54,917 bases of DNA from Nocardia alni (GCF_019038435.1 NZ_JAGPOX010000058.1:1-54917); one strand, 5' to 3'; numbered from the stretch's first letter, positions 38,889-46,554 are shown. Numbers and translations: made by a program. Notes: generated from the letters alone by a model not told the origin.

Positions 38889-39830
38889 TCACCGTGTCGG
38901 CCGGGATGGCGACCATGTGCGCACGTCACGAGCCGGTTCAGGGTCTTTGTCGTCTGCGTCGCGGATCTCACCGGGTTGAGGCTGCCGGCGTGGCGCGACA
39001 CCCATCGTCTCGCGCATGCTGGGCGGGCGGCGCCCGCCGGCGTCTGTAATGCCATACGCCGCGGCCATTTCAGCGCCGATCACCGATCGACCGCTCAACT
39101 CCATCAGATCGGGGTCGTTGTAGAGCGCCCAGATGACATGGCCGGTGAATTCCGGCGTCTCGCACCTGTCGGCCAGCCCGCCGAACTTCACCGGGTCGGC
39201 GGCCATCAGCTGTTTCAACCTGTCGGTGAGAACCGCGCCGCACCAAACGCATATCGTGGCCACACCGTGTGGTTTCAGCTCGAAGCCCATATCGGCGGCG
39301 AACTTGTCCTCGCCGGCCTTGTGCGCGCCGTAGACCGGGCCCAGCATGTAGCAGACCCCGGCCTGGCTGCCGGTGAACACGATGAGGCCCTGGCCTCGCC
39401 GCACCATCATCGGGGCCGCGTAATAGCTGCACACGTAGGCGCTGCGCAGTCCGACATCCAGCAGATCGACCAACTCCAGCGGCTTTTCCCAGAAGACACC
39501 GGGCTCGAGCATCGCGTCGTCCACCTTGGCGGCGTTGTTCACCAGGATGTCCAGCCGGCCTTCGGCTCGCTCGATCTGCTCGAAGACCGCTTTCGTCTGG
39601 GCGTCGTCGGCGTGGTCGCAGGCGATCGCGATGCCTCGTCCCCCCGCGGCCGTCACCGCCGCGGCGGTCTCATGGATGGTGCCCGGCAGATCGGACCGGC
39701 CCGTGGACTGGGAGCGACCGGTGACATAGACCGTGCAGCCGTGACTGCCCAGCGCGATCGCGATGCCGCGGCCGACACCGCGGCTACCGCCCGTGACGAC
39801 CGCGACAGGCTCGCGATTATCACCTGTCAT
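38889..39830 (-). CDS. Short-chain dehydrogenase/reductase
   Basis: This 313-residue oxidoreductase of the classical SDR type has the cofactor motif VVTGGSRGVGRGIAIAL, LDILVNNAAKVDD, the catalytic Ser in IVFTGSQAGVC and the YxxxK pair in VYGAHKAGEDK. The ~30-residue C-terminal extension (RQPQPGEIRDADDKDPEPARD) is charged and probably disordered. The ATG at 39830 begins the conserved fold; a longer ORF upstream adds an unlikely leader. It lies beside a TetR gene, a P450 and an alcohol dehydrogenase, suggesting a shared oxidation pathway for an alcohol-bearing lipid, terpenoid or steroid. Confidence 0.87.
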   Translation of the reverse strand: MTGDNREPVAVVTGGSRGVGRGIAIALGSHGCTVYVTGRSQSTGRSDLPGTIHETAAAVTAAGGRGIAIACDHADDAQTKAVFEQIERAEGRLDILVNNAAKVDDAMLEPGVFWEKPLELVDLLDVGLRSAYVCSYYAAPMMVRRGQGLIVFTGSQAGVCYMLGPVYGAHKAGEDKFAADMGFELKPHGVATICVWCGAVLTDRLKQLMAADPVKFGGLADRCETPEFTGHVIWALYNDPDLMELSGRSVIGAEMAAAYGITDAGGRRPPSMRETMGVAPRRQPQPGEIRDADDKDPEPARDVRTWSPSRPTR

Positions 39831-39996
39831 CTGGGTTCCCGATCCCTTCGTGCGCGGTATCGGCGCCTGCGCGACAACGATCCAGCACAACAGTAACGGG
39901 GAAGGCTGCCCTCATACAGTGGATTCCCGCGCTGAGTCCTTACCGGCCTACTGCCTGCGAATCCGGCTGACGCACGACGGCGTGGTCTCGATTGAT

Positions 39997-40608
39997 TCAG
40001 CGATACAGACCGCGAAGTGCGCGGCAGGCTGCCTCGATGATCTCCTCCGGGGTCGCCTCGACGGCGCCGTCCAGCCAGGCGGTGACCAGTTCGGCCATTC
40101 CGCCGATGAACAGCAGGCCGGAGGTTTCGTCGGCGACCCGGCTGCGACCGGAGTCGCCGAGCCAGGAGCGCACCTCGACCGCCGATTCGTGGGCGAGGTG
40201 GCGCAGCAATTCGGTTCGCCTGCGCCGCAATTCGGGCACCGCCACCGACTCGACGATCGCGACCCGGCCCTTGCGCGGGTCGGCGACCAGCAGTCGCACG
40301 AACGCTTCTATCGATGCCCGCATGCGAGCTTCCGGATCGTTTCCGGCGGCGTCGGCGGCGCCGCGGCTGTTCTCCTCTATTTCGACCGCGATCTCGTTCA
40401 GCACGACTTCGCACAAGGCGTCGAGCCCGGTGAAACTCTCGTAGAAGTAGCGCTCGCTGAGCCCGGCCTCGGCGCAGACGGCGGTCATCGTGGTGCGGAT
40501 AGCGGGATCGGCCCACACCGTCAGCCCCGCTTCGAGCAGTCGCGATCGACGCTCGGTGACCCGTTCAGCGGCGGTGACTCCGCGATAGACGCCTGATTGC
40601 CCGGCCAT
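39997..40608 (-). CDS. TetR family transcriptional regulator
   Basis: This 203-residue repressor has the HTH segment TERRSRLLEAGLTVWADPAIRTTMTAVCAEAGLSERYFYESFTGLDALCEVVLNE, of the branch with F/Y-YESF after the recognition helix. The C-terminal half contains LLFIGGMAELVTAWLDGAVEATPEEIIEAACRAL, a common TetR_C pattern. It is divergent from the P450 gene; the 100-bp gap holds a TTGACA box and the palindrome CCTGAATCAGG, a likely operator. The ATG at 40608 is preferred over the ORF's earlier start. It probably represses the P450 and possibly the SDR gene downstream. Confidence 0.88.
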   Translation of the reverse strand: MAGQSGVYRGVTAAERVTERRSRLLEAGLTVWADPAIRTTMTAVCAEAGLSERYFYESFTGLDALCEVVLNEIAVEIEENSRGAADAAGNDPEARMRASIEAFVRLLVADPRKGRVAIVESVAVPELRRRRTELLRHLAHESAVEVRSWLGDSGRSRVADETSGLLFIGGMAELVTAWLDGAVEATPEEIIEAACRALRGLYR

Positions 40609-40643
40609 GGCCACAGCATGCCACAGCGACGTCGAATCCAAGG

Positions 40644-40672
40644 TTGACAGGGCGTCCTTCCTGAATCAGGCT
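40644..40672 (+). promoter_or_regulatory. P450 promoter with embedded palindromic operator
   Basis: A consensus -35 TTGACA (40644-40649) is followed after 17 bp by CAGGCT (40667-40672), a moderate -10. The perfect 11-bp palindrome CCTGA-A-TCAGG (40660-40670) occupies the spacer and part of the -10, so a bound repressor would block polymerase. It lies between the divergent TetR (40608) and P450 (40709) genes. Regulation by that TetR is inferred. Confidence 0.55.
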
Positions 40673-40708
40673 TAGTGTGAGCGCCATCACGGAGACATGA
40701 GGTGTGCG

Positions 40709-42052
40709 ATGACGGCCGACACCCTGGACACCAGGCCGATACCTACGCTGCTGCGGGAGGATCGCGGCATCCCGGTGATCGGGCAATTGCTGCAGTTCGC
40801 CAAGGATCCGGTGGCCCTGTTGCAGCGCGAATGGGATCACTACGGCCCGGTCGCACCGATGTACTCACTGGGGCGCACGTCGGCGCTGCTGCTGGGCCCG
40901 GACGCGTGCGGTGACGCGCTGCTGAACAAGGATGGGGCACTGGCCAACGAACCGGCCTGGTCGCGGTTGGTCGGACCGTTCTTCCACGGCGGGCTCATGC
41001 TCATCGATTTCGACGAGCACAAGCGGCATCGGCGAATTCTGCAGCAGGCGTTCACTCGTCCGCGACTGCAGGCCTATACCGAGCGGCTGCATCCGGCCAT
41101 CGAAAAGGGTGTGGCGCACTGGGACGAGAGCGAATCCTTCCCCTCGTACTGGAAACTCAAGCAACTCACCCTCGACATCGCCGCGGATCTGTTCATGGGC
41201 GGCGCCGGCGACACCGGCCCGGCCGAGATGGACCGAGTCAACCGGGCGTTCATCGCCTGTGTGCAGGCCGCCGCCGGGATCGTGCGCGGCAATGTGCCGT
41301 TCACCCGCTGGGGCAAGGCATTTCGCGGCCGTCAGCTGCTCGAGGATTTCCTGCGTCACTACCTACCGGCCAAGCGAGCCGAGCAGACCGACGACATCTT
41401 CTCGGTGCTGTGTCATATCGAGGACGAGGACGGCGCCCGGTTCACCGACGACGACGTGGTCAACCACATGATCTTCCTGATGATGGCCGCGCACGACACC
41501 ACCACGATCACCACCTCGACGATGTTGCAGTATCTGGGACAGCATCCGCGGTGGCAGGAGCGTTGTCGCGCCGAAGCGCTCGCGCTGGGGCCCGCTCCGT
41601 CGATGAGCGAACTGGAGGGCCTCGAGTCGGTCGATCTGGTCATGCGCGAGGCGCTGCGACTGCGGGCCCCCGTCCCGGTGGTGGTCCGCCATGCGGTGAA
41701 AGACACTGTGATTCAAGGGGTCCGGATCCCCGCCGGGACCGATGTGATCGTCGGAATCCAGTTCACCCACCTGATGCCGCGATACTGGACCGAGCCGCAC
41801 ACCTTCGATCCCGACCGATTCGGCCCCGAGCGCCGCGAGGACAAATCCCACCGCTTCGCCTGGGAGCCCTTCGGTGGCGGCGCGCACAAATGCGTCGGCC
41901 TGCATTTCGGTGGTCTGGAGGTGAAGGCGATCATGCACCGCCTGCTATGCGACTATCACTGGCGCGTGGACCCCGGCTACGTCCCTCCGCTGGACTACCA
42001 CTCCCTGCCCTTCCCCAAGGACGGGCTGCCCATCGGCTTCGTCCGGAACTGA
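40709..42052 (+). CDS. Cytochrome P450
   Basis: This 447-residue heme monooxygenase shows the I-helix MMAAHDTTTITTS, the K-helix ExxR in MREALRLR, the PERF-like FDPDRFGPERRE region and the heme signature FGGGAHKCVGLHFGG with Cys395. It would hydroxylate a lipophilic substrate using a ferredoxin and reductase, neither of which is encoded nearby. The ATG at 40709 is chosen because AGGTG sits 5 bases upstream; an ATG at 40697 is in frame but poorly spaced. The neighbouring SDR and alcohol dehydrogenase could oxidise the resulting alcohol. Confidence 0.93.
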   Translation: MTADTLDTRPIPTLLREDRGIPVIGQLLQFAKDPVALLQREWDHYGPVAPMYSLGRTSALLLGPDACGDALLNKDGALANEPAWSRLVGPFFHGGLMLIDFDEHKRHRRILQQAFTRPRLQAYTERLHPAIEKGVAHWDESESFPSYWKLKQLTLDIAADLFMGGAGDTGPAEMDRVNRAFIACVQAAAGIVRGNVPFTRWGKAFRGRQLLEDFLRHYLPAKRAEQTDDIFSVLCHIEDEDGARFTDDDVVNHMIFLMMAAHDTTTITTSTMLQYLGQHPRWQERCRAEALALGPAPSMSELEGLESVDLVMREALRLRAPVPVVVRHAVKDTVIQGVRIPAGTDVIVGIQFTHLMPRYWTEPHTFDPDRFGPERREDKSHRFAWEPFGGGAHKCVGLHFGGLEVKAIMHRLLCDYHWRVDPGYVPPLDYHSLPFPKDGLPIGFVRN

Positions 42053-42079
42053 GAGCCGTTCCGGGGCGTCGACCTCAGC

Positions 42080-42113
42080 GCAATGCCGCCTAGCTCGAGC
42101 CCGGAGGCATTGC
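42080..42113. terminator. Candidate bidirectional terminator
   Basis: GCAATGCC (42080-42087) and GGCATTGC (42106-42113) form a perfect 8-bp inverted repeat with an 18-nt loop in the 113-bp gap between the convergent P450 and alcohol dehydrogenase genes. There is no T-run, so its termination role rests on position. Confidence 0.45.
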
Positions 42114-42165
42114 ACTGCAGGTATTCGGCCGTCCGGGCCCGCAGCACCCGGACGGCGGGTCTCGG

Positions 42166-43209
42166 TCAGATCGTGGCCGTGTCGATCACGAAGCGGTAGC
42201 GCACATCCGAGTTGTCGACGCGTTCGTATGCCTCGTTGATCTGGTTCGCCTCGATCAGTTCGATCTCCGCGCCCAGATTGTGCTCGGCGCAGAAGTCGAG
42301 CATCTCCTGGGTCTCGGCGATGCCGCCGATCAAGGAACCGGCGAGGATCTTGGAGCCCCCGATCAGCGAGAACAGGTTGAACGAGATGGGCTCCTCGGGG
42401 GCGCCGACGTTCACCAGCACGCCCCTGGTCTTCAGCAGGCTCAGGTACGCGCCGAAGTTCAGCGGGGCGGACACCGTGGACAGGATGACGTCGAACCGGC
42501 CGGCCAGCTCCTCGAACGTTGTCCGGTCGCTGGTCGCGTAGTAGTGGTCGGCGCCCAGCTTCAGGCCGTCGTCTTTCTTGCGCAGCGACTGCGACAGGAC
42601 GGTGACCTCCGCACCGAGGGCGTGGGCGATCTTGACGGCCATGTGGCCCAGGCCGCCCAGACCGATCACGGCGACCTTCTTGCCGGGGCCGACACCCCAT
42701 CGCTTGAGCGGGGCGTACGTGGTGATGCCGGCGCACAGCAGCGGAGCGGCGACGTCGAGGGAGATGCCGTCCGGGATGTGCACCGTGAAGGCGTCGGAGA
42801 CGACGATCTTCTGCGAGTAGCCGCCGTAGGTGGGCTCGCCGTCCTTGCCGATGGCGTTGTACGTCTGGACGTTTCCCTTCACGCAGTCCTGTTCCTGGCC
42901 GTTGCGGCAGGGCTCGCACTCGCCGCAGGAGTCGACCATGCAGCCGACGCCGACGCGGTCGCCGACCTCGAACGTCGTCACAGCGGAACCGACCGCCTCG
43001 ACGATGCCGGCGATCTCATGCCCCGGAACCATCGGGAAGATGGCATCGCCCCAGCCCGCACGGGCCTGGTGGATGTCGGAGTGACAGATCCCCGCGAACT
43101 TGATGTCGATCAGTACGTCGTGCTCGCCGACCGTGCGGCGCTCGATGGTGGTGCGCTCCAGGGGCGCCTTGGCGCTGGGCGCGGCATATGCGGCAACAGT
43201 GGTGGTCAT
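42166..43209 (-). CDS. Zinc-dependent NAD(P)-alcohol dehydrogenase (YahK/AdhC-like)
   Basis: This 347-residue medium-chain dehydrogenase reversibly oxidises alcohols to aldehydes. Catalytic zinc ligands are seen in GICHSD (Cys42) and GHE (His64-Glu65); structural zinc cysteines are 95, 98, 101 and 109 (CGECEPCRNGQEQDC). The Rossmann motif is VIGLGGLGHMAVKIAHALGAEVTVLSQS; the Ser at the end of the second strand suggests NADPH preference. It is closest in pattern to the cinnamyl-alcohol-type YahK/AdhC group. The ATG at 43209 starts the conserved fold. It diverges from the truncated XRE gene, whose intact relatives are often adjacent to such dehydrogenases. Confidence 0.92.
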   Translation of the reverse strand: MTTTVAAYAAPSAKAPLERTTIERRTVGEHDVLIDIKFAGICHSDIHQARAGWGDAIFPMVPGHEIAGIVEAVGSAVTTFEVGDRVGVGCMVDSCGECEPCRNGQEQDCVKGNVQTYNAIGKDGEPTYGGYSQKIVVSDAFTVHIPDGISLDVAAPLLCAGITTYAPLKRWGVGPGKKVAVIGLGGLGHMAVKIAHALGAEVTVLSQSLRKKDDGLKLGADHYYATSDRTTFEELAGRFDVILSTVSAPLNFGAYLSLLKTRGVLVNVGAPEEPISFNLFSLIGGSKILAGSLIGGIAETQEMLDFCAEHNLGAEIELIEANQINEAYERVDNSDVRYRFVIDTATI

Positions 43210-43327
43210 GGTGTCCAGCGTGCTCGATGAACAGGCGCTCACCCAGGCCACCGCTTTGCGTACGTCCAGTGGTCCTACTACCGACAGGGTCAGGCTCGTG
43301 ATCGTACGACCGGGAATACTGGGGGGC

Positions 43328-43546
43328 ATGAGCGACAACCCTGCCCCGGACGACGCTCAGGCCGGCCACACCGACGGCCTGGACCAGCGCGCCGAACTCA
43401 GCGAGTTCCTGCGTACGCGCCGGGCCCGGCTCGAACCGGGTGACGTGGGGATCACCTGGCACGGCCGGCGGCGGCGGGTGCCGGGTCTGCGGCGCGAGGA
43501 GCTGGCGCAACTGGCCGGGGTGACGTTTCGGTTACGCACTCCTTAA
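43328..43546 (+). pseudogene. XRE/MmyB-type regulator, truncated after the first HTH helices
   Basis: The ORF encodes the start of a well-known actinobacterial regulator family: LDQRAELSEFLRTRRARLEPGDVG and GRRRRVPGLRREELAQLAGV. Intact family members then continue with a V-D-Y-Y-x-R-L-E-Q-G-R type segment and a ~180-residue MmyB ligand domain. Here the sequence changes after GV (about 43522) to TFRLRTP and stops. The break is abrupt, and all genes to the right look element-borne, so the gene was probably cut by insertion or recombination. The product is unlikely to be functional. Confidence 0.75.
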
Positions 43547-43580
43547 AAACATGTCGGCCCGCAGTGGCATACTCCGCGCC

Positions 43581-43910
43581 ATGTCACGCCAAGACGACTA
43601 CGAATCGGCCGCAGCGAGTTCTGAGATACCACGGGAGATCACCGTCAGGGTGCCGCACTCGGAGGACTTCTACGACATCCTTGCGGCCCTGAGGCGACTG
43701 GACGCGGTGAATGCGGGCGCTCCGCGAACATTCGCAATCAGGGGCGAAACGTTCACCTTCGAACAGGTGTCGGCGCTTGTGGACCTGCTCACCCAACCTG
43801 ACGTCACCGCGCACGACGTGAACAACTGGTGGTCGCCTGATGATCGCCATGACCAATGTGAGTTGGACGAATACTGGTTCGCGCACAGTCGTCCACCCCG
43901 ACACTCGTAG
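43581..43910 (+). CDS. Small acidic hypothetical protein (109 aa)
   Basis: No family recognised. The protein (MSRQDDYESAAASSEIPREITVRVPHSEDFYDILAALRRLD) has an alpha/beta look with a later helix FTFEQVSALVDLLTQPDVTAHDVNNWWSPDDRHDQ; Trp, His and acidic residues cluster at the C-terminus. CATACT (43568-43573) lies 7 bases before the ATG and there is no ribosome site, suggesting a leaderless transcript; the earlier ATG at 43551 is the alternative. It is the first gene right of the proposed element boundary. Confidence 0.55.
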   Translation: MSRQDDYESAAASSEIPREITVRVPHSEDFYDILAALRRLDAVNAGAPRTFAIRGETFTFEQVSALVDLLTQPDVTAHDVNNWWSPDDRHDQCELDEYWFAHSRPPRHS

Positions 43911-43930
43911 CGGCCCACGGCCAATGGTGC

Positions 43931-43963
43931 CCATCGTCATTCGATGGCAAGCCCCGTAGGGGC
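43931..43963. repeat. Two adjacent hairpins
   Basis: CCATCG-TCATT-CGATGG (43931-43947) is followed after three bases by GCCCC-GTA-GGGGC (43951-43963). Both stems are perfect. They begin 20 bp after the stop of the 43581 gene and could terminate it, or form part of a structured element with the later hairpins. Confidence 0.5.
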
Positions 43964-44041
43964 GCGGCAGCATTCTGAACGGTGCCTCTGGTACATGATG
44001 GAACTGTTGTGGTGGTTCGACTCCCCCATTCTGGTTCTGCG

Positions 44042-44084
44042 CCGGGGTGCCCGCCCGCAGCTCCGCGAGGACGGGGCACCCCGG
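44042..44084. repeat. 11-bp inverted repeat
   Basis: CCGGGGTGCCC (44042-44052) pairs perfectly with GGGCACCCCGG (44074-44084), with a 21-nt loop. It directly abuts the terminator hairpin at 44085. Confidence 0.55.
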
Positions 44085-44110
44085 GCGGCGCGCGTAGCGC
44101 GCCGCTCTTG
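44085..44110 (+). terminator. Intrinsic terminator
   Basis: GCGGCGCGC-GTA-GCGCGCCGC is a perfect 9-bp GC stem with a 3-nt loop, followed by TCTTG ATTCT on the plus strand. This is a strong Rho-independent terminator form. It would end a plus-strand transcript from 43581 or a non-coding RNA from this region. Confidence 0.65.
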
Positions 44111-44463
44111 ATTCTGTAGAGGGAAATTCGGCAAGTTCTTTCTTGGGTTACCGTTCTTCTTTTTCTCTTTTCTTTTCTTTCGGGGGCTCCCAAGTTTTCT
44201 GTCTGCTGCATGGTGATCAAGGGTGTGGCACAACAGTTTTCGCGGGATTGATTGGTAGCCTCGCTCGAGGTGCGATGTTCCCTGGCAGGCAATCCCCGTA
44301 CGCAGGGTTCCAGGGGTGGGGTTGCCAAACCGGCGTAGGCTCCTGCGTGGCTTGTGCGGGGCGCTGCGGATGGTTCCGTGTCGATGACAGTGATCTGATC
44401 GTGGTTGTTACGTGACAAAGCCACCCCGCCGCAGAGAGGGTGGCTCAGTGTGCGGTCGTGTCG

Positions 44464-44745
44464 CTACCGCAAGTCGGACATTACTGGTTCCTGTACTCCG
44501 TCGTGTCCGGCATCGAGATTTCCGGCGTGTTCTGCGCCTTTCTTGGTCAACCGGTATTCGTGGCCTAGATTCTTGGCGAAACCGAACTTGCACAGCCAGT
44601 TGAGCGTGTTCGTCGTCGCTCCTATGGTCGCGATGTTCAATTTTCTCTGTAAACCCGCAGCGGTATACCGCTTGCCGTCGCGCATGCAGTTCAATATTTT
44701 GCGCTGGTTGGGTGAAAACTTGGAATAGACGGTAGGTGAGGTCAA
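44464..44745 (-). CDS. Small winged-helix-like protein (93 aa)
   Basis: The protein reads as a compact winged helix: FSPNQRKILNCMRDGKRYTAAGLQRKLNIATIGATTNTLNWLCKFGFAKNLG followed by the wing HEYRLTKKGAEHA. It could bind DNA and regulate the element. The TTG start at 44745 is supported by AGAAGGG 8 bases upstream. It is the last gene of the minus-strand small-gene operon, one base after the stop of its upstream neighbour. Composition is lower in GC than the chromosomal genes. Confidence 0.6.
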   Translation of the reverse strand: MTSPTVYSKFSPNQRKILNCMRDGKRYTAAGLQRKLNIATIGATTNTLNWLCKFGFAKNLGHEYRLTKKGAEHAGNLDAGHDGVQEPVMSDLR

Positions 44746-44746
44746 A

Positions 44747-45163
44747 TCAATTTCCCTTCTCGTTCTGATCTATGCGGGGTGTGGTGTCTCGGTTGTTCAT
44801 GCGCCGTAGGTCGTGAACGGCGCGCTGAAATCCGGTGTATGTGCCCTGGCAACTGCCGTCGCATTCCAGGACTGCGAAATGGTAGCCCTCTACCGTCATG
44901 GTCATGTTGTCCCCGCACAGCCATTGTGTGGCGAGTTTGGCGTTGGTGGTGTGCTGGTCGGCCATGGGGGCGGTAGGGCCGCTTGCGACCATGAAAATGA
45001 CCGGTAGCAGATCGGATTTCGCTTGGATCATGGTAGGGCGGTGGGGGCCGAACAGAACGGGTTCATCTCGTTCGATTTCGGGTGGTTCCATCAATGCGTG
45101 ATGCCAGTGGGTCATGTCCGTGGGGGCGTCACTGACCCGAACGGGGGCCGTGTGGTCGGTCAC
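44747..45163 (-). CDS. Hypothetical element protein (138 aa)
   Basis: No domain recognised. The protein begins MTDHTAPVRVSDAPTDMTHWHHALMEPPEIERDEPVLFGPHRP and has a hydrophobic middle (KSDLLPVIFMVASGPTAPMA) and a region GYHFAVLECDGSCQGTYTGFQRAVHDLRRM with two nearby cysteines. The GTG at 45163 overlaps the upstream stop (GTGA) and is preceded by GAGGTAGGGA, so the two genes are translationally coupled. Confidence 0.5.
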   Translation of the reverse strand: MTDHTAPVRVSDAPTDMTHWHHALMEPPEIERDEPVLFGPHRPTMIQAKSDLLPVIFMVASGPTAPMADQHTTNAKLATQWLCGDNMTMTVEGYHFAVLECDGSCQGTYTGFQRAVHDLRRMNNRDTTPRIDQNEKGN

Positions 45164-45318
45164 TTCCCTACCTCGCAGTGAGCGGTCCGTTCGCCGGAAC
45201 GCTGATATTCGGGATCGAAGATTGGATATACCCCGTAGGCTAGGACCGCTAACCCTGCGCAGAGCCATTCGCCAGCGTAGATGATGAGGTCTCGTTCCTG
45301 CTGATAGGTAAGCGCCAA
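45160..45318 (-). CDS. Small membrane protein (52 aa)
   Basis: The peptide has one hydrophobic segment (LIIYAGEWLCAGLAVLAYGVYPIF) and a polar tail (DPEYQRSGERTAHCEVGK), so it is probably a single-pass membrane protein. The TTG at 45318 is chosen because AAAGGG lies 6-8 bases upstream; the open frame continues to 45366. Its stop overlaps the next gene by GTGA. Function unknown. Confidence 0.45.
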   Translation of the reverse strand: MALTYQQERDLIIYAGEWLCAGLAVLAYGVYPIFDPEYQRSGERTAHCEVGK

Positions 45319-45370
45319 AGCATTCCCTTTGATCTCGCAACGAAGTAATAGTGAAACGCAGCTCATAGCG

Positions 45371-45607
45371 TCATAGCCATGTGAATTGTTGCTGATTGGC
45401 CGAACCGCATAATTGCCGGTGGAGCCGTCTACCTCTATCGGTGAGCCAGTAGACCGGAACCGGTCTGCCGGATCGGTGGGAGGTTCCGGAGGCTACATAG
45501 CCGTCAGCGGCGAGTAACCGCAATGCGGTGAGAGTTGCTGGGAGGCTGTGACTTCCCGCGAGGCTGCGAGCCGATATCGCTGTCGGCATCATCCCGAGTG
45601 CTCGCAC
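45371..45607 (-). CDS. Small winged-helix-like protein
   Basis: The 78 residues contain ISARSLAGSHSLPATLTALRLLAADGYVASGTSHRSGRPVPVYWLTDRGRRLHRQL, which has the order of a winged-helix domain (recognition helix, wing, YWLTDRG). The start is uncertain: GTG at 45607 has AAGG 8 bases upstream; ATG at 45592 or 45589 is possible, and the ORF is open back to 45814. Probably a DNA-binding regulator of the element. Confidence 0.45.
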   Translation of the reverse strand: MRALGMMPTAISARSLAGSHSLPATLTALRLLAADGYVASGTSHRSGRPVPVYWLTDRGRRLHRQLCGSANQQQFTWL

Positions 45608-45759
45608 GGTGCGGACCTTGACTCGTGCCAGCGGTTCTGGCGTGCTCCCCAATTGGCCCCCGAAACTTGTGACATGACGGTGTACCCGGGCGCGGCTCCA
45701 TGCCGGGAACCGCACCCGGTATTCGCACCGAAATCCGCGATCTACAACGGCGGAGTCAG

Positions 45760-45807
45760 TTACTCGCCGCCCTTGTCGTTCTCGTCGTTCTCCTCGTCCG
45801 GACCCAT
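45760..45807 (-). CDS. 15-residue acidic micro-ORF
   Basis: ATG at 45807 opens MGPDEENDENDKGGE and a stop. It has an unusually strong ribosome site (AAAGGGGG, 7 bases upstream), which is its main support. It could be a translated leader for the gene downstream. Coding status is unproven. Confidence 0.3.
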   Translation of the reverse strand: MGPDEENDENDKGGE

Positions 45808-45922
45808 GAAACACCCCCTTTCAGACCATCGGTTACTGATCGGCCGCTACGCGGATATGCGCCAATGAATTGCCGCGTAGTGGACGTTTTCCGGCGGCTT
45901 ATCGCCCGCCGAAGACTCGCTG

Positions 45923-46243
45923 TCATTCGCTCGAAACGCGTCTCATCCTGAACCATCGGGCCAACGATGATCGTCTGATCCTGGGTCGCCAGCGTGATCG
46001 GCGGGCGGGATTCGCTAGGCGGGAGATGACGCCCACACCTGCCCAAGGACACGGGACTTCGCGGCGTGATTCGTGGCGGCCGATGCAACCGTCGATGAGT
46101 TCGATCAGCAGTCCATCACACCCTGGCCCCGGACACTCGACCATGGTCAATTCGCCGGTGCTGTGGTTGTAGGTCTTCAGCTCGATCATCGCGTCGAAGA
46201 TCCATGGCCCCGGTTCCACTGTCCCGGCGTTCATGTCGTTCAT
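45923..46243 (-). CDS. Hypothetical Cys/His-containing protein (106 aa)
   Basis: The protein starts MNDMNAGTVEPGPWIFDAMIELKTYNHS and has a cluster that could bind metal (VECPGPGCDGLLIELIDGCIGRH, then PCPW). The C-terminus is strongly basic (RRSRWRPRIRRSSLARWFRMRR), suggesting nucleic-acid contact. AGGGA lies about 8 bases before the ATG at 46243. No family recognised. Confidence 0.45.
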   Translation of the reverse strand: MNDMNAGTVEPGPWIFDAMIELKTYNHSTGELTMVECPGPGCDGLLIELIDGCIGRHESRREVPCPWAGVGVISRLANPARRSRWRPRIRRSSLARWFRMRRVSSE

Positions 46244-46302
46244 GCCGGGTTCCCTGCTCTGCCAAACATGCTGACTGACAGTGCTTCTCGTCTGAACTTT
46301 CA

Positions 46303-46554
46303 TCAGATCCACCTCGTGTCGGTCGATCGGTGAGCCGTGGGTGTTATCGCGGTCCAGAACTCATCTCTTACTGTGTCCCACAAGCGATTCCACCTCTGGA
46401 AGGCTTCCCGTGCGTCGGCAAGGTCCGTGCCCGGGGCGAACATCACATCACGGTGATCGGATTCGTTGTGCACCTTGATGATTCGGATCTGGTGATGGAT
46501 CAATCGCCAGGTCGCATCCAGTCCATCTACTCGGGTGTGGTGCTCATCGTTCAC
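46303..46554 (-). CDS. Hypothetical element protein (83 aa)
   Basis: The small protein (LDATWRLIHHQIRIIKVHNESDHRDVMFAPGTDLADAREAFQRWNRLWDTVRDEFW) is helical with many Trp and His residues. Its GTG start at 46554 overlaps the upstream winged-helix gene by 11 bp and is preceded by AAGGAGG, so it is translationally coupled to it. Function unknown. Confidence 0.5.
   Translation of the reverse strand: MNDEHHTRVDGLDATWRLIHHQIRIIKVHNESDHRDVMFAPGTDLADAREAFQRWNRLWDTVRDEFWTAITPTAHRSTDTRWI

Larger units (their letters stand above)
43911..44463. other. Structured non-coding region
   Basis: About 550 bp with no supported gene. It contains two small hairpins (43931-43963), one large hairpin (44042-44084), a strong intrinsic terminator (44085-44110), a T-arm-like string GGTTCGACTCC (44014-44024) that does not belong to a complete tRNA, and a pyrimidine-rich tract (44151-44181). 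A 90-codon ORF at 44143-44415 lacks coding features. A structured small RNA or a recombination/transfer site are possible readings. Confidence 0.5.

Noticed and set aside
43100..43327. Upstream extension of the XRE fragment
   Set aside because: The open frame continues back into the alcohol dehydrogenase gene on the other strand; family similarity begins only after the ATG at 43328.
44005..44035. Possible tRNA (T-arm-like GGTTCGACTCC)
   Set aside because: No matching acceptor stem, D-arm or anticodon arm could be laid out around it; at most a remnant or chance match.
44143..44415. 90-codon plus-strand frame
   Set aside because: No ribosome site, composition driven by the pyrimidine tract, Cys/Gly-rich product without domain features.
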